A stretch of DNA of 64,000 nt, taken from Anaerolineales bacterium. GTDB taxonomy: Bacteria; Chloroflexota; Anaerolineae; Anaerolineales; Villigracilaceae. Location: the NCBI GenBank assembly GCA_026928255.1, contig JAIXKJ010000008.1:721298-785297 (forward strand), in the 5' to 3' direction. Positions 1 through 8,194 of the stretch are shown here, one piece after another (position 1 is the first letter of the stretch; each line of letters begins with the position of its first letter). The notes beneath the pieces are model-generated. The model searched no databases, was not told the DNA's origin, and saw nothing but the letters and a program-made list of their open reading frames with translations. A program made the position numbers and the translations under genes.

Positions 1-92
1 ACGGGCGCGGGCGTCCGCTGGCGCTTCCTTCCGACGCGGTGCGGCGGCGCGAACTTATCAAAAAGTGGACTTGGACTTTGGGAGGCGAATGA
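1..92 (+). CDS. 3' end of an unidentified gene (partial)
   Basis: Frame 3 is open from the window edge to a TGA at 90-92, giving about 29 residues that end KKWTWTLGGE. The next gene starts at the ATG at 92, sharing one base with this stop (TGATG), which is typical of translationally coupled genes and is the main reason to believe this frame. The fragment is too short to assign a family. Confidence 0.5.
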   Translation, partial: GRGRPLALPSDAVRRRELIKKWTWTLGGE

Positions 93-1147
93 TGTTGGCG
101 CCCGTTCATCACATTGCGGGGTTTACGACCGTCGTCCGCGAACGGCTTTTGCCGACGGCTGGCGAAGTAACCGCGCGCAACGGACAAAAAGTCGGCGCGA
201 GCGACGTGGTCGCCGAAGCGCGTTGGGCGCGAAAACACGCGCTGTTGGACGTCGCCCGCGACTTGAACGTCTCGCCTGAAAAAGCGGACGATTTGATTCA
301 ATGCAAAGTCGGCGACAAAGTGAGCGCCAACGCGGAGATTGCCATCGGGCGCGGCTTGTTCGCGCAGACGGTTCGCGCCCCCAAAGACGGGCGCGTGGTC
401 GCCGTCGGCAACGGACAAGTTTTGCTTGAAATTGAACAAGCCAAAATGGAATTGCGCGCGGGGTTGCCCGGCACAATCATCCAAACGATTCCGCAACGCG
501 GCGTGATCATCCAAGCCTCCGGCGGGCTGACTCAAGCGCTGTGGGGCAACGGCCGCATTGACAGCGGGTTGATGGTCAACCTCATGGAAGGCGCGGACAG
601 CGTTCTCTCCGCCGAGCGCGTGGACGTGAGCATGCGCGGTTCGGTCATGCTCGGCGGCATGATCAAAAACGCCGACGTGTTGCAGGCGCTGGCGGAACTT
701 CCCGCGCGCGGGTTAATCGCGTCCAGCATTCATCCGTCCGCGTTGGCGAAGGCGCGCGAAATGCGCTACCCGATTATTGCCACCGACGGAGTCGGCTCGT
801 TGCCGATGAACTCTGCCGCGTATAAACTATTAAGCACAAACATCCGCCGCGAGGTTGCCGTCAACGCCGAAGCCTACGACCGCTACACAGGCGCGCGCCC
901 GGAAGCATTCATCGCCTTGCCGATTACCAACGAGCCGCCTATCTCTAACGACACGGCAGAGTTCGCGCCCGAAGCGCAGGTGCGTTTGCGCCGTCCGCCG
1001 CACATGGGCAAAATCGGCGTGATCGTCGCCGTCAAAACCGGGCTGACGACTCTCCCCAGCGGGCTTCGCGCCCCGGCGGCGGAAGTCAAATTGGAAAATG
1101 ACGAAACCGTAATTATTCCGCTTGTAAACATGGAAGTTGTGGGATAA
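92..1147 (+). CDS. Conserved hypothetical protein with barrel-sandwich and SH3-like segments
   Basis: I do not recognise this roughly 351-residue protein with certainty. The start at ATG 92 is preferred over the upstream GTG at 65 because GGAGG (81-85) lies 6 nt before it. Residues about 75-140 look like a lipoyl/barrel-sandwich fold (short beta strands, repeated Gly, APKDGRVVAVGNGQVLLEIE). The C-terminal 60 residues (PPHMGKIGVIVAVK ... VIIPLVNMEVVG) resemble a small SH3/KOW barrel. The middle (SVMLGGMIKNADVLQAL, then IIATDGVGSLPMN) is Gly-rich and could bind a ligand. No signal peptide or membrane segment is visible, so it is probably cytoplasmic. It appears to be the last gene of an operon that begins outside the window. 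Confidence 0.6.
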   Translation: MLAPVHHIAGFTTVVRERLLPTAGEVTARNGQKVGASDVVAEARWARKHALLDVARDLNVSPEKADDLIQCKVGDKVSANAEIAIGRGLFAQTVRAPKDGRVVAVGNGQVLLEIEQAKMELRAGLPGTIIQTIPQRGVIIQASGGLTQALWGNGRIDSGLMVNLMEGADSVLSAERVDVSMRGSVMLGGMIKNADVLQALAELPARGLIASSIHPSALAKAREMRYPIIATDGVGSLPMNSAAYKLLSTNIRREVAVNAEAYDRYTGARPEAFIALPITNEPPISNDTAEFAPEAQVRLRRPPHMGKIGVIVAVKTGLTTLPSGLRAPAAEVKLENDETVIIPLVNMEVVG

Positions 1148-1186
1148 TTGCCAAATTCGTAATTTGAAATTATTAAGGAGCGCGAC

Positions 1187-1822
1187 ATGGCATTTGACGA
1201 ACCGAATTTTGACTTTGACGACCCGACGACTAACGACGACTCTTCCATGCCTGAAGAGTCGGGCAATAACCGCACCTTCTTAATCGCCGCCGCGGCGCTG
1301 GGCGGAATTATTTTGCTCTCCATCGCCTGCATGGCGGTCATCTTCTTCGTAACGCGCTCGAACAAAAATCAAGCGGCGGCGCAAGCGCAGAACGCGACTC
1401 AAACCGCCGAAGTCGCTGGCAACTTCATCAGCGAAGCGCTGACCGCCACCTTCCAAGCCTCGATTCTTCCCACCGCCACCGAGCCGCCGACCGCCACCCC
1501 GACGGCGGTTATCAGCGTCGCCACCGCCACGCACACCCCCGACCCAAACGAAGCGCCTTCGGGCAATGACGCGGGCGGCGGAACGGGCAACGGCGCGAGC
1601 GGCGGAACAATCGTCGGCACGCCAGCCGCCGCAACCGCCACCGTCGGCGCGGCGTTGACGCAAGCCGCCATCGCCCAACTGACGGTCATCCCCACCACCA
1701 CCGCCTTGCCAAAAACCGGCCTCGTGGACGACGTTGGCGTGCCGGGCTTGATTGTCATGGCGCTGGCGTTCGTCATCGTAATTTTGGTCGCCCGCCGTTT
1801 GCGCTTTGCGCCGACGCGCTGA
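1187..1822 (+). CDS. Membrane-anchored Thr/Ala/Pro-rich surface protein with C-terminal LPKTG sorting-like signal
   Basis: This 211-residue protein has an acidic cytoplasmic start, a transmembrane segment at about 27-50, then a long low-complexity Thr/Ala/Pro/Gly linker (PTATEPPTATPTAV style). It ends with LPKTG (1706-1720), a hydrophobic stretch and an arginine-rich tail (VARRLRFAPTR). LPxTG, then a membrane segment, then basic residues is the classical sortase substrate layout of Gram-positive bacteria. No sortase gene is in the window, so actual sorting is an inference. AAGGAG lies just before the ATG, and a strong terminator follows at 1841. A plain double-pass membrane stalk protein is the alternative. 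Confidence 0.7.
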   Translation: MAFDEPNFDFDDPTTNDDSSMPEESGNNRTFLIAAAALGGIILLSIACMAVIFFVTRSNKNQAAAQAQNATQTAEVAGNFISEALTATFQASILPTATEPPTATPTAVISVATATHTPDPNEAPSGNDAGGGTGNGASGGTIVGTPAAATATVGAALTQAAIAQLTVIPTTTALPKTGLVDDVGVPGLIVMALAFVIVILVARRLRFAPTR

Positions 1823-1840
1823 ATTTTGAAAAAATAAGCA

Positions 1841-1875
1841 AAGCGTCTTCGCAACCCTGCGGAGGCGCTTTTTTT
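1841..1875 (+). terminator. Rho-independent terminator
   Basis: AAGCGTCTTCGCA pairs with TGCGGAGGCGCTT (13 bp with two G-U pairs) around a 4-nt loop, followed by a run of T. It closes the transcript of the LPKTG protein. Confidence 0.85.
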
Positions 1876-1979
1876 GACCCGTGAAAAATAAACCCGATTG
1901 CGGCGCGTTGAACGACGAAATACAGAATCGGTCGGCGCGAACATCGGGAAAATCCATCGCTTTTTTAGACGAGGCATTT

Positions 1980-3314
1980 ATGCTAAAAAAACAATTTCCA
2001 ATACGACAAGGGGAATGGGGAATCGCGCTGACGCTGGGTTTTATTCTCTTCGCTAATTACGCCGCAATGGGAATTACAAAAGTCGTCTCGGTTTCCGGCT
2101 TCTTAAGTCAAGTCAAAGATCATTACATCCTCCTCGTTTGGGCGGTGGACATGGCGCTGTTAATTCTGGCAACCGGCGTTCAATCGCTGATTGTGGATCG
2201 CTTTAACCGCATCAAACTGTTGATGGGCGTTCTGTTGGTCTTCGCCGCGCTTTACGTTTTTCTTTCCATCACCTTCAAAATTCCGCGCTTCCCCGCGTCC
2301 GTCAGTTACGCGCTGGTTTATTTATTAAACGATCAGCAATGGCGTTTTTTCCCGGTCGTCTTTTGGATTCTCGTCAACGACATTTACGACCCCGCGACGG
2401 GGCGGCGCATTACGCCGCTCGTGGCGAATTTTGCTTTTTTGGGAACAATCGTCGGCTTGGCGGTTGCCGCCGTAGATGCGCGAGTCCATTTTGGGACGTT
2501 CAATTTATTGATATTAAACGCGGCGATTTTCATCCTCGCTTGGGGAATCGCTCGTTCGCGTCTGCAAGCGGTGAAACTTCCGCCGCCCGCCCGTTCGACG
2601 GATTCCTCCATCAAAAAAACTTTGACCGAAGGCTGGGAGTTTATCAACACCGTGCCCGCCTTCGCCTATTTAGCGCTGGGCATGTTGGCGGCGGGCTGCA
2701 TTATGACCATCCTGCTCTTCAAAGCCATCTCCGACGCGAAGTTTGATTTGGCGGAAAACTTTCAGACGTTTTATGCGTTTTACAATCTCGCCATCGCTTT
2801 CGCTTCGATTATTTTGCAAAGTTATTCGTCGCGCATCATCGAATGGCTGACCTTGAAACGCAGTTTTTTGATTCAACCGTTTGTGATGGCAATTTCCGTC
2901 GTCGTCAATTTTTTCGCGCCGGGCTTCATGGTCAGCGCTGTGGCGCAGGGAATTTCTCGCGCGACCTACGATACGTTGGATTTATCCGCTCGCCGCGCTT
3001 TTCAAGCGATGGTGCCAAACGAAAAACGCGGCAGAGTCAGCATGTTTATTGACAGTTATCTCCCTTCGGGCGGAACGATTATCGGAAGTTTGCTGACTTT
3101 TGCAATCATCGCGTTGGCGTTGAAATTCGGTTTAGAACGAGATTTTTACACGCGCATTTACGTCGGCGTCGGCGTGGTCATCGCGGCGATTTCTGTTTAC
3201 GCCTCCTTTCATGTGCGGGCAACGTACGAACAAAGCATGTTGAATTGGCAATTGAAACGGCGTTCTCGCGCCGCCAGCGTGTTGGATAAATTGGACTTTG
3301 ACGATAAGGAGTAA
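1980..3314 (+). CDS. Polytopic membrane carrier, NTT (ATP/ADP translocase)/MFS-like
   Basis: The start is taken at ATG 1980 because GAGG (1971-1974) precedes it; an upstream GTG at 1881 has no such signal and would add a non-hydrophobic extension. The protein has 444 residues and about 12 hydrophobic helices. The segment FWILVNDIYDPATGRRITPLVANFAFLG followed by GLA resembles the region of NTT/Npt1-type carriers that reads FW.l.nd.fdp...krl.pl...gg.lG.i.G. The C-terminal half keeps MFS-like amphipathic loops. The substrate cannot be read from sequence. It is followed after 7 nt by a GNAT acetyltransferase and then a HAMP sensor on the same strand, so the three are probably cotranscribed. Confidence 0.65.
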   Translation: MLKKQFPIRQGEWGIALTLGFILFANYAAMGITKVVSVSGFLSQVKDHYILLVWAVDMALLILATGVQSLIVDRFNRIKLLMGVLLVFAALYVFLSITFKIPRFPASVSYALVYLLNDQQWRFFPVVFWILVNDIYDPATGRRITPLVANFAFLGTIVGLAVAAVDARVHFGTFNLLILNAAIFILAWGIARSRLQAVKLPPPARSTDSSIKKTLTEGWEFINTVPAFAYLALGMLAAGCIMTILLFKAISDAKFDLAENFQTFYAFYNLAIAFASIILQSYSSRIIEWLTLKRSFLIQPFVMAISVVVNFFAPGFMVSAVAQGISRATYDTLDLSARRAFQAMVPNEKRGRVSMFIDSYLPSGGTIIGSLLTFAIIALALKFGLERDFYTRIYVGVGVVIAAISVYASFHVRATYEQSMLNWQLKRRSRAASVLDKLDFDDKE

Positions 3315-3321
3315 TTAAATT

Positions 3322-4050
3322 ATGGCGGCTCGTTTAGCGGTGGAAGAAGGGAATGTGGCGATTTATGATGTATTGGGTTCGGGCGACCATGAGCGCATTG
3401 AAGCGCTGCTAGAATTGTATGCGCGGCTGTTTCCGCAGTATGAGCATTACGTCCCGCGAATGAGACGCCGCGCCGAGTTTGGCGCGGAACATCGCGCTGG
3501 GCATATCGTCCATTATTGGCTGGCGGAAGTGGACGGACGCCCCGCCGGGCTGCGGACTTTCCGCTATGTGCGAAATCGTCATTGCGGGCTGGCGCACGCG
3601 CTGGCGGTAGACCCCGCCTTTCGCGGGACAACTGTCGGCGGAAAGCGCTTGGCGGTGTTTATGATTTACGAATGTTTGAATCAAATCATCCGCGACGCGC
3701 AAGCGGCGGGCGACGAGCCGCCGCTGGGCATGGTCAACGAAGTGGACCCCGACGAACTGATGAAGCATTACATCCGCAACGGGTTGATTCAACTGCCGAT
3801 AGATTACGTCGAGCCGATTTTCGCGCCCGAAGCGCAAGGCAGAAGCCGCGAGGACGAAATCAACGCGGCGGAATTTCATCCGATGAAAATGGGCTTTTTG
3901 CCCAATCCGCAGGTTAAAATAGAAGGCTATTCAAAAGAGATGATTGAGAACTTCGCGCTGGCGTTTTTGACGGATCATTACGGCGTCCCCGCCGAACACC
4001 CCGCCGTGCGCCAAACGCTAAGCACGATTAAGAGGAGCGAACATGCCTGA
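3322..4050 (+). CDS. GNAT-family N-acetyltransferase
   Basis: The 242-residue protein has a GNAT-like core: WLAEVDGRPAGLRTFRYV (strands 2-3), ALAVDPAFRGTTVGGKRLAVFMIYECL (strand 4 and the acetyl-CoA pyrophosphate loop, R-G-x-x-V-G-G variant), then a helical C-terminus. GNAT enzymes transfer acetyl from acetyl-CoA to amines; the acceptor is unknown. AAGGAG lies 10 nt before the ATG. Its last 8 nt overlap the HAMP sensor gene, so the two are translationally coupled, which suggests a shared signalling role rather than general metabolism. Confidence 0.7.
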   Translation: MAARLAVEEGNVAIYDVLGSGDHERIEALLELYARLFPQYEHYVPRMRRRAEFGAEHRAGHIVHYWLAEVDGRPAGLRTFRYVRNRHCGLAHALAVDPAFRGTTVGGKRLAVFMIYECLNQIIRDAQAAGDEPPLGMVNEVDPDELMKHYIRNGLIQLPIDYVEPIFAPEAQGRSREDEINAAEFHPMKMGFLPNPQVKIEGYSKEMIENFALAFLTDHYGVPAEHPAVRQTLSTIKRSEHA

Positions 4051-5113
4051 GCAAAAAACAGAACCGCGCAAGCAGCCCGTCCATTTTGTAAGTTTGCGTT
4101 TGAAAATTTGGATCGGCTTTACGCTGATTTTTACGCCGGTGTTTATCGCCAGTTATTTTTGGTTTTTTGAGTACACTTCGCAGCGCGTTTTTCAAACGAT
4201 TACGGATAACTTAATGGAGACGATTAACGGCGCAGTGAAAGGCATGGACAAAGAAGGCTTTCAAGAATTGTACGCCGAAGAAAGCGCGGACAATCCGCTT
4301 TGCCCGCCGGCGAAGGACGCGCCCGCCGACCAAAACGGATATTACCCCGAAGACAATCCGCTTTATATCGCGCATGAAAACTGGCTGGAAAAAGTTCAAA
4401 ACATCAAACCGCAGACGCGCATTTACACCTATATTAAAGGCTTGGACGCGGGCGAGATTATCGCCATCGGCAGCACCGGCTATTTCCGCGAGCCGCGCGG
4501 CGGATTTAAGTTCTGTCAACGCTATACGTCTTCGTCGTCTAACATCTATCAAGGGCTGACGACGCGCACCGACGCTTGGGAAGCCTACACCGATTCCTTC
4601 GGCACCTGGATTACGACCTACGCGCCAATCATTGACGACAGCGGCAAAACCGTCGGCGGCATTGGCGTGGACATTGACTCTTCGTATGTGAATCAAGTCC
4701 GCGACGAGATTTTGAAAAAAGGGACGCTGGCGTTTGTCGTCAGTTACGGCTTAATCTTCCTCTTGGTATATTGGCTCTCTGGGTTTATGACGCGCCCCAT
4801 CATCGGCTTGGCGGGCGTCGCCAAACAAATCGGCGAAGGCGATTATTCCAGCCAGTTTTTAGACAAGATGACGCTCAAAAACTCGCGCGATGAAATTGAC
4901 ACGCTGGGCGACGTTTTCAAAATCATGGTGGATAAAGTGGCGAAACGCGAAGAGTCTCTGCGCGTCCGCGTCAAGCAATTGGAAATTATGGTGGACAAAT
5001 CCAAATTAGCCGAGCAAGTGAGCGAAATTGTGGACAGCGATTTCTTTCAAGATTTGCAAACCAAAGTGAAAGGCATGAGAGAGCGCTTTGAAAAAGGCGA
5101 CGATAAAGAATAA
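4043..5113 (+). CDS. Membrane sensor with Cache-like extracellular domain and HAMP, no output domain
   Basis: This 356-residue protein has a transmembrane segment at about 18-40, an extracytoplasmic domain of about 190 residues, a second transmembrane segment at about 230-250, then a HAMP domain (MTRPIIGLAGVAKQIGEGDYS ...) and a final coiled coil. The stretch ending VGGIGVDIDSSYV resembles the last strand of Cache/PAS-like periplasmic sensors. There is no kinase, cyclase, GGDEF or methyl-accepting domain after HAMP, so any output must be a partner bound to the coiled coil. AGGAG precedes the ATG. A terminator lies 35 nt downstream, inside the antisense gene. Confidence 0.75.
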   Translation: MPEQKTEPRKQPVHFVSLRLKIWIGFTLIFTPVFIASYFWFFEYTSQRVFQTITDNLMETINGAVKGMDKEGFQELYAEESADNPLCPPAKDAPADQNGYYPEDNPLYIAHENWLEKVQNIKPQTRIYTYIKGLDAGEIIAIGSTGYFREPRGGFKFCQRYTSSSSNIYQGLTTRTDAWEAYTDSFGTWITTYAPIIDDSGKTVGGIGVDIDSSYVNQVRDEILKKGTLAFVVSYGLIFLLVYWLSGFMTRPIIGLAGVAKQIGEGDYSSQFLDKMTLKNSRDEIDTLGDVFKIMVDKVAKREESLRVRVKQLEIMVDKSKLAEQVSEIVDSDFFQDLQTKVKGMRERFEKGDDKE

Positions 5114-5125
5114 GGCGAGAAAAAC

Positions 5126-6016
5126 TTACCTCGACCAACGCGCATAGACCGCCTGCGAAAGCAGGCGGTTTGCGCTTTTTTCGCGCGTAACCAACTCGCC
5201 GCTGTCGAGCGTCCCCTTGTGTCTTTTCATCATCTCGTCCAACGCCTGCGCGACGTGAATCGCGGAAGCGCGCACGGCGTACACGGTGATAATCACAAAC
5301 AGCGGACGCTCGCTTAAGCAAGCGCGAATCTCGCTCAAAAGATTCGGCAGCGATTTATAAACTTCCCACACTTCGCCTTTCGGTCCGCGCCCAAATTTGG
5401 GCGGATCGAGAATCACGCCGTCATATTTTACGCCGCGCCGCGCCTCGCGCTGGACGTATTTCAGCGCGTCTTCGACGACCCAACGCATGGGCTTTTCGCT
5501 CAACTTTGAGAGCGCTTGATTTTCTCGCGCCCAAGCGACGGATTTTTTGGATGCGTCCACATGCGTAACGGACGCGCCCGCCGCCGCCGCCGCCAGCGAA
5601 GCCAAACCCGTGTAGCCAAACAAGTTGAGGACGTTCGGGCGAAAATCCGCTCGATGGATGGAATCCGCCATAAAGTCCCAATGGGCGGCGACTTCGGGGA
5701 AAACGCCGAGATGGCGGCCGGGCGTCGTCGTCGCCGCGAAGCGCAACTCCGAATCTAACAGCGGATAACGCATAATCCACTTTTCTTCGACTTGTTTTTT
5801 CAACTGCCAATGTCCGCCGCTTTCTTCGCCGCTGGGGATGAAGACCGCGTGCGCGTCGTCCCACGCGGAGCGGGGCAGGGCGCGGCTCCACATCGCTTGC
5901 GCTTCGGGGCGCGAGAAAACGTATTTGCCGAAACGTTCGAGTTTTTGCCCGTCGCCGCTGTCGAGCAATTCGTAATCTTGCCAGCGCGAGGCTTCGAGAA
6001 GGGTGAAAGTGGTCAT
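5126..6016 (-). CDS. Class I SAM-dependent methyltransferase, RlmI/RlmK-like
   Basis: The protein has about 296 residues. The SAM-binding Rossmann core is clear: NVLNLFGYTGLASLAAAAAG (motif I), THVDASKKSVAWARENQ (motif II), VEDALKYV (motif III) and YDGVILDPPKFGRG (motif IV). The FGYTG and DPPKFGRG motifs are those of the RlmI/RlmK 23S rRNA cytosine/guanine methyltransferase family, but the PUA domain of RlmI is absent, so the substrate position is uncertain. I use the ATG at 6016 (GAGG just upstream) rather than the TTG at 6025. It is transcribed divergently from mraZ. Confidence 0.8.
   Translation of the reverse strand: MTTFTLLEASRWQDYELLDSGDGQKLERFGKYVFSRPEAQAMWSRALPRSAWDDAHAVFIPSGEESGGHWQLKKQVEEKWIMRYPLLDSELRFAATTTPGRHLGVFPEVAAHWDFMADSIHRADFRPNVLNLFGYTGLASLAAAAAGASVTHVDASKKSVAWARENQALSKLSEKPMRWVVEDALKYVQREARRGVKYDGVILDPPKFGRGPKGEVWEVYKSLPNLLSEIRACLSERPLFVIITVYAVRASAIHVAQALDEMMKRHKGTLDSGELVTREKSANRLLSQAVYARWSR
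5148..5181 (+). terminator. Terminator of the HAMP operon, located within the convergent gene
   Basis: ACCGCCTGC and GCAGGCGGT form a perfect 9-bp stem closed by a GAAA tetraloop, followed by a T-rich tail. The hairpin lies inside the 3' coding end of the minus-strand methyltransferase gene, so the two converging genes share the DNA. Confidence 0.75.
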
Positions 6017-6058
6017 AATCCTCAATGAAAATGAAAGGTGAAAAGTTGTCCCTACCGC

Positions 6059-6086
6059 TTGATTTTTTGCCTTGAAAGAGTATAAT
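6059..6086 (+). promoter_or_regulatory. Promoter of the mraZ-dcw operon
   Basis: TTGATT (6059-6064), a 16-bp spacer and TATAAT (6081-6086) form a near-consensus sigma-70 promoter about 75 bp upstream of mraZ. Confidence 0.75.
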
Positions 6087-6112
6087 GTGGTATAAAGTGG
6101 TAAGAAGTGGTA
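6087..6112 (+). promoter_or_regulatory. MraZ operator: three GTGGTA direct repeats at 10-bp period
   Basis: GTGGTA occurs at 6087, 6097 and 6107, exactly one helical turn apart, starting immediately after the -10 box. MraZ of other bacteria binds three or four short G-rich direct repeats with 10-bp spacing (TGGGN in E. coli, AAAGTG-type in mollicutes) upstream of its own gene. Position over the transcription start fits autorepression by occlusion of RNA polymerase. Confidence 0.85.
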
Positions 6113-6161
6113 ACAGCGCCGGGCTCCCGGCGTTGACGCATTAAAAGGAATGTTAGCACAA

Positions 6162-6626
6162 ATGTTCTTAGGTCAATTTCAACATAACCTCGACGAAAAA
6201 GGGCGGCTGATGATTCCGGCGCGCTTCCGCGAGGCGTTGGAAGGCGGCGCGTTCATCACGCAAGGATTCGACAAATGCTTGATGGTGATGACCGAATCCT
6301 ACTTCATGCAGGTTTACGAGCGCATCGAAGCCATGAACCTCGCCGACCCGACCGCGCGTTTGTTGCGGCGCTTAATCCTTGCCAACGCTTACCCGGTTGC
6401 GACGGACAAAGTCGGGCGCATCCTCGTTCCGCAAAATCTGCGCGCCTTTCTCGGAATCGAAATCGGCGAGTTGACGGTGGCTGGGCAAGGCGGCTACTTT
6501 GAGATTTGGACTCCGCCCGCGTGGGACGAGCAAATGGCGCTGCTGCAAGATGTCGAAGCCAACAACGCCCGCTTCTCCACGTTGGACTTGTCGAAGACGG
6601 AGAGCAAGGAAGAGGAAGGCGAGTAA
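6162..6626 (+). CDS. mraZ: Transcriptional regulator MraZ
   Basis: The protein is about 154 residues. MFLGQFQHNLDEKGRLMIPARFR and the second half ANAYPVATDKVGRILVPQNLRAFLGIE are the two SpoVT/AbrB-like repeats with the conserved DxKGR / DxxGR signatures. The start at ATG 6162 gives the family N-terminus MFLGQ and puts AAGGA at 6145-6149, a better spacing than for the ATG at 6150. MraZ forms a ring-shaped DNA-binding oligomer that controls the dcw operon. Its probable operator is the triple repeat at 6087-6112. It heads the cluster, as in most bacteria. Confidence 0.95.
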   Translation: MFLGQFQHNLDEKGRLMIPARFREALEGGAFITQGFDKCLMVMTESYFMQVYERIEAMNLADPTARLLRRLILANAYPVATDKVGRILVPQNLRAFLGIEIGELTVAGQGGYFEIWTPPAWDEQMALLQDVEANNARFSTLDLSKTESKEEEGE

Positions 6627-6630
6627 TGAA

Positions 6631-6795
6631 CGGTTGGCGGTTAATAGTTGGTAGTTGATGGTTGATGGTTGATGGTTGGTGGTTGATAGTTAATCTAACT
6701 CCCAATTACCTAATTACCTAATTACCTAATTACCTAATTACCTAATTACCTAATTCCTAATCACCTATTCCTAATTACCCAATCACTAATCGCCA
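6631..6795. repeat. Two short tandem-repeat tracts between mraZ and rsmH
   Basis: The first tract (about 6640-6690, G/T-rich) consists of 7-bp units GTTGATG/GTTGGTG. The second (about 6704-6755) has about six and a half copies of AATTACCT and then decays to about 6795. No coding potential is visible. The repeats separate mraZ from rsmH by 174 bp in an otherwise overlapping operon. Confidence 0.9.
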
Positions 6796-6800
6796 ATCTC

Positions 6801-7715
6801 ATGCAACATAAACCTGTACTTTACCAAGAAATTATACACGCTCTGCAACCCCGCGACGGCGGGCGTTATGTGGACGGCACGTTGGGCGCGGGCGGACACG
6901 CTCGCGGCATTTTGGAGGCTTGCGCGCCGAGCGGTCTCTTGCTGGGTTTCGACGTGGACCCGCAGGCGTTGGCGTTGGCTCGCGAGACCTTGGCTCCTTA
7001 CGAGCCGCGCGCGCATTTCGCGCAAGCCTCCCATAGCGCGCTGAACGAATGGCTGAAGCGCTTGGGTTGGGACTCTGTGGACGGCGTTCTGTTGGATTTG
7101 GGCGCGTCGTCTATGCAGTTTGACAACCCCGAACGCGGATTTTCCTTCATGCGCGACGGCGCGTTGGACATGCGCTTCGGCGTCAACGCGACGATGAGCG
7201 CGGAAGAAATCGTCAACGCTTTTGACGAATCGGAGTTGGCAGATTTAATCTTCCGCTACGGCGAAGAGCGAGACGCGAGAAAAATTGCCCGCGCCATCGT
7301 CGCCAACCGCCCGCTTCGCACGACGGGAGAATTGGTCGCCGTTATTGAAAAAATTCGCCCGCGACGAGGCGACAAAATTCACCCCGCCACGCAGACTTTT
7401 CAAGCGCTGCGAATCGCCGTCAACGACGAATTAGGCGCGGTGGAGAAAACGCTTCCGCAGGCGGTCGAGGCGTTGACCGTCGGCGGGCGGCTGGCGGTGA
7501 TTTCCTTCCACTCGTTGGAAGATCGCATCGTCAAAGAATATTTTCGAGAGCAGAGCAAGGAATTAGTCAACCCGCCTTACGAGCGGATTTACGAAGAAGA
7601 ACGCCCGGCGCGGACGAAGGCGCTGACCAAAAAGCCGATTACGCCGAGCGAAGAAGAAATAAGAGAGAACCCGCGCGCGCGCAGCGCCAAATTAAGAATT
7701 GTCGAGAAATTATGA
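6801..7715 (+). CDS. rsmH: 16S rRNA (cytosine(1402)-N(4))-methyltransferase RsmH
   Basis: The 304-residue protein has the family N-terminus HKPVLYQEIIHAL, SAM motif I YVDGTLGAGGHARGIL, GFDVDPQALALA, LDLGASSMQFDNPERGFSFMRDGALDMRF, and C-terminal RLAVISFHSLEDRIVKEYFR. It methylates N4 of C1402 in the decoding centre of 16S rRNA (formerly MraW). Its stop overlaps the next start (ATGA at 7712), so translation is coupled. Confidence 0.96.
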   Translation: MQHKPVLYQEIIHALQPRDGGRYVDGTLGAGGHARGILEACAPSGLLLGFDVDPQALALARETLAPYEPRAHFAQASHSALNEWLKRLGWDSVDGVLLDLGASSMQFDNPERGFSFMRDGALDMRFGVNATMSAEEIVNAFDESELADLIFRYGEERDARKIARAIVANRPLRTTGELVAVIEKIRPRRGDKIHPATQTFQALRIAVNDELGAVEKTLPQAVEALTVGGRLAVISFHSLEDRIVKEYFREQSKELVNPPYERIYEEERPARTKALTKKPITPSEEEIRENPRARSAKLRIVEKL

Positions 7716-8194
7716 ACATATCAAACGTCAACTTTCCAAACGTCAACCGCATCATCCATGCGTATCGAGTCGCGCCTTGGCGCGTTCAACGCCAGTGGAT
7801 TGGCGCCGCGCTGGTCGTTGTGGTCGTCCTTGCGATGGTTGCCGCTTTGTACTTGAACATCGCCTCGCGCACGGCGATTGCCGGACGCGAAATTCAAGAC
7901 CTGAGCGAGACGATTTCCTTCAGCCGCCAAACCAGCGCCGACTTGCAAACCCAGTTGGCGAAGTGGACGTCGGCGCAATCGCTCGAACAACGCGCGCGCA
8001 AGATGGGCTTCCGTCCCGTCGCGCCGAACGAGACGGAATATGTCGCCGTGGCGGGCTACGTCGCCAAAGATTCGATTGACCTTTCCTCGACGGCGCTTCC
8101 GCGTTTGAACGCGCCCGCGATTTCTCCCGAATACAATCAATCGCTGTTGGATTGGATGGATCGGCGTTTGGTTGCGCGGAGCGTTTATCAATGA
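7712..8194 (+). CDS. ftsL: FtsL/DivIC-like septum protein
   Basis: The 160-residue single-pass protein has a short basic cytoplasmic segment, one transmembrane helix at about 29-51, then a helical stretch ISFSRQTSADLQTQLAKWTSAQSLEQRARKMGFRP. The ending (E..AR..GF.....) is the usual FtsL/DivIC signature after the leucine-rich coiled coil. FtsL proteins bridge FtsQ and the FtsW-FtsI synthase. Sequence conservation in this family is low, so the call rests on topology, motif and position between rsmH and ftsI. It overlaps both neighbours by 4 nt. Confidence 0.8.
   Translation: MNISNVNFPNVNRIIHAYRVAPWRVQRQWIGAALVVVVVLAMVAALYLNIASRTAIAGREIQDLSETISFSRQTSADLQTQLAKWTSAQSLEQRARKMGFRPVAPNETEYVAVAGYVAKDSIDLSSTALPRLNAPAISPEYNQSLLDWMDRRLVARSVYQ

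Noticed and set aside
6631..6795. Possible CRISPR array
   Set aside because: Repeat units are 7-8 bp with no unique spacers of regular length and no cas genes nearby; these are simple tandem repeats.
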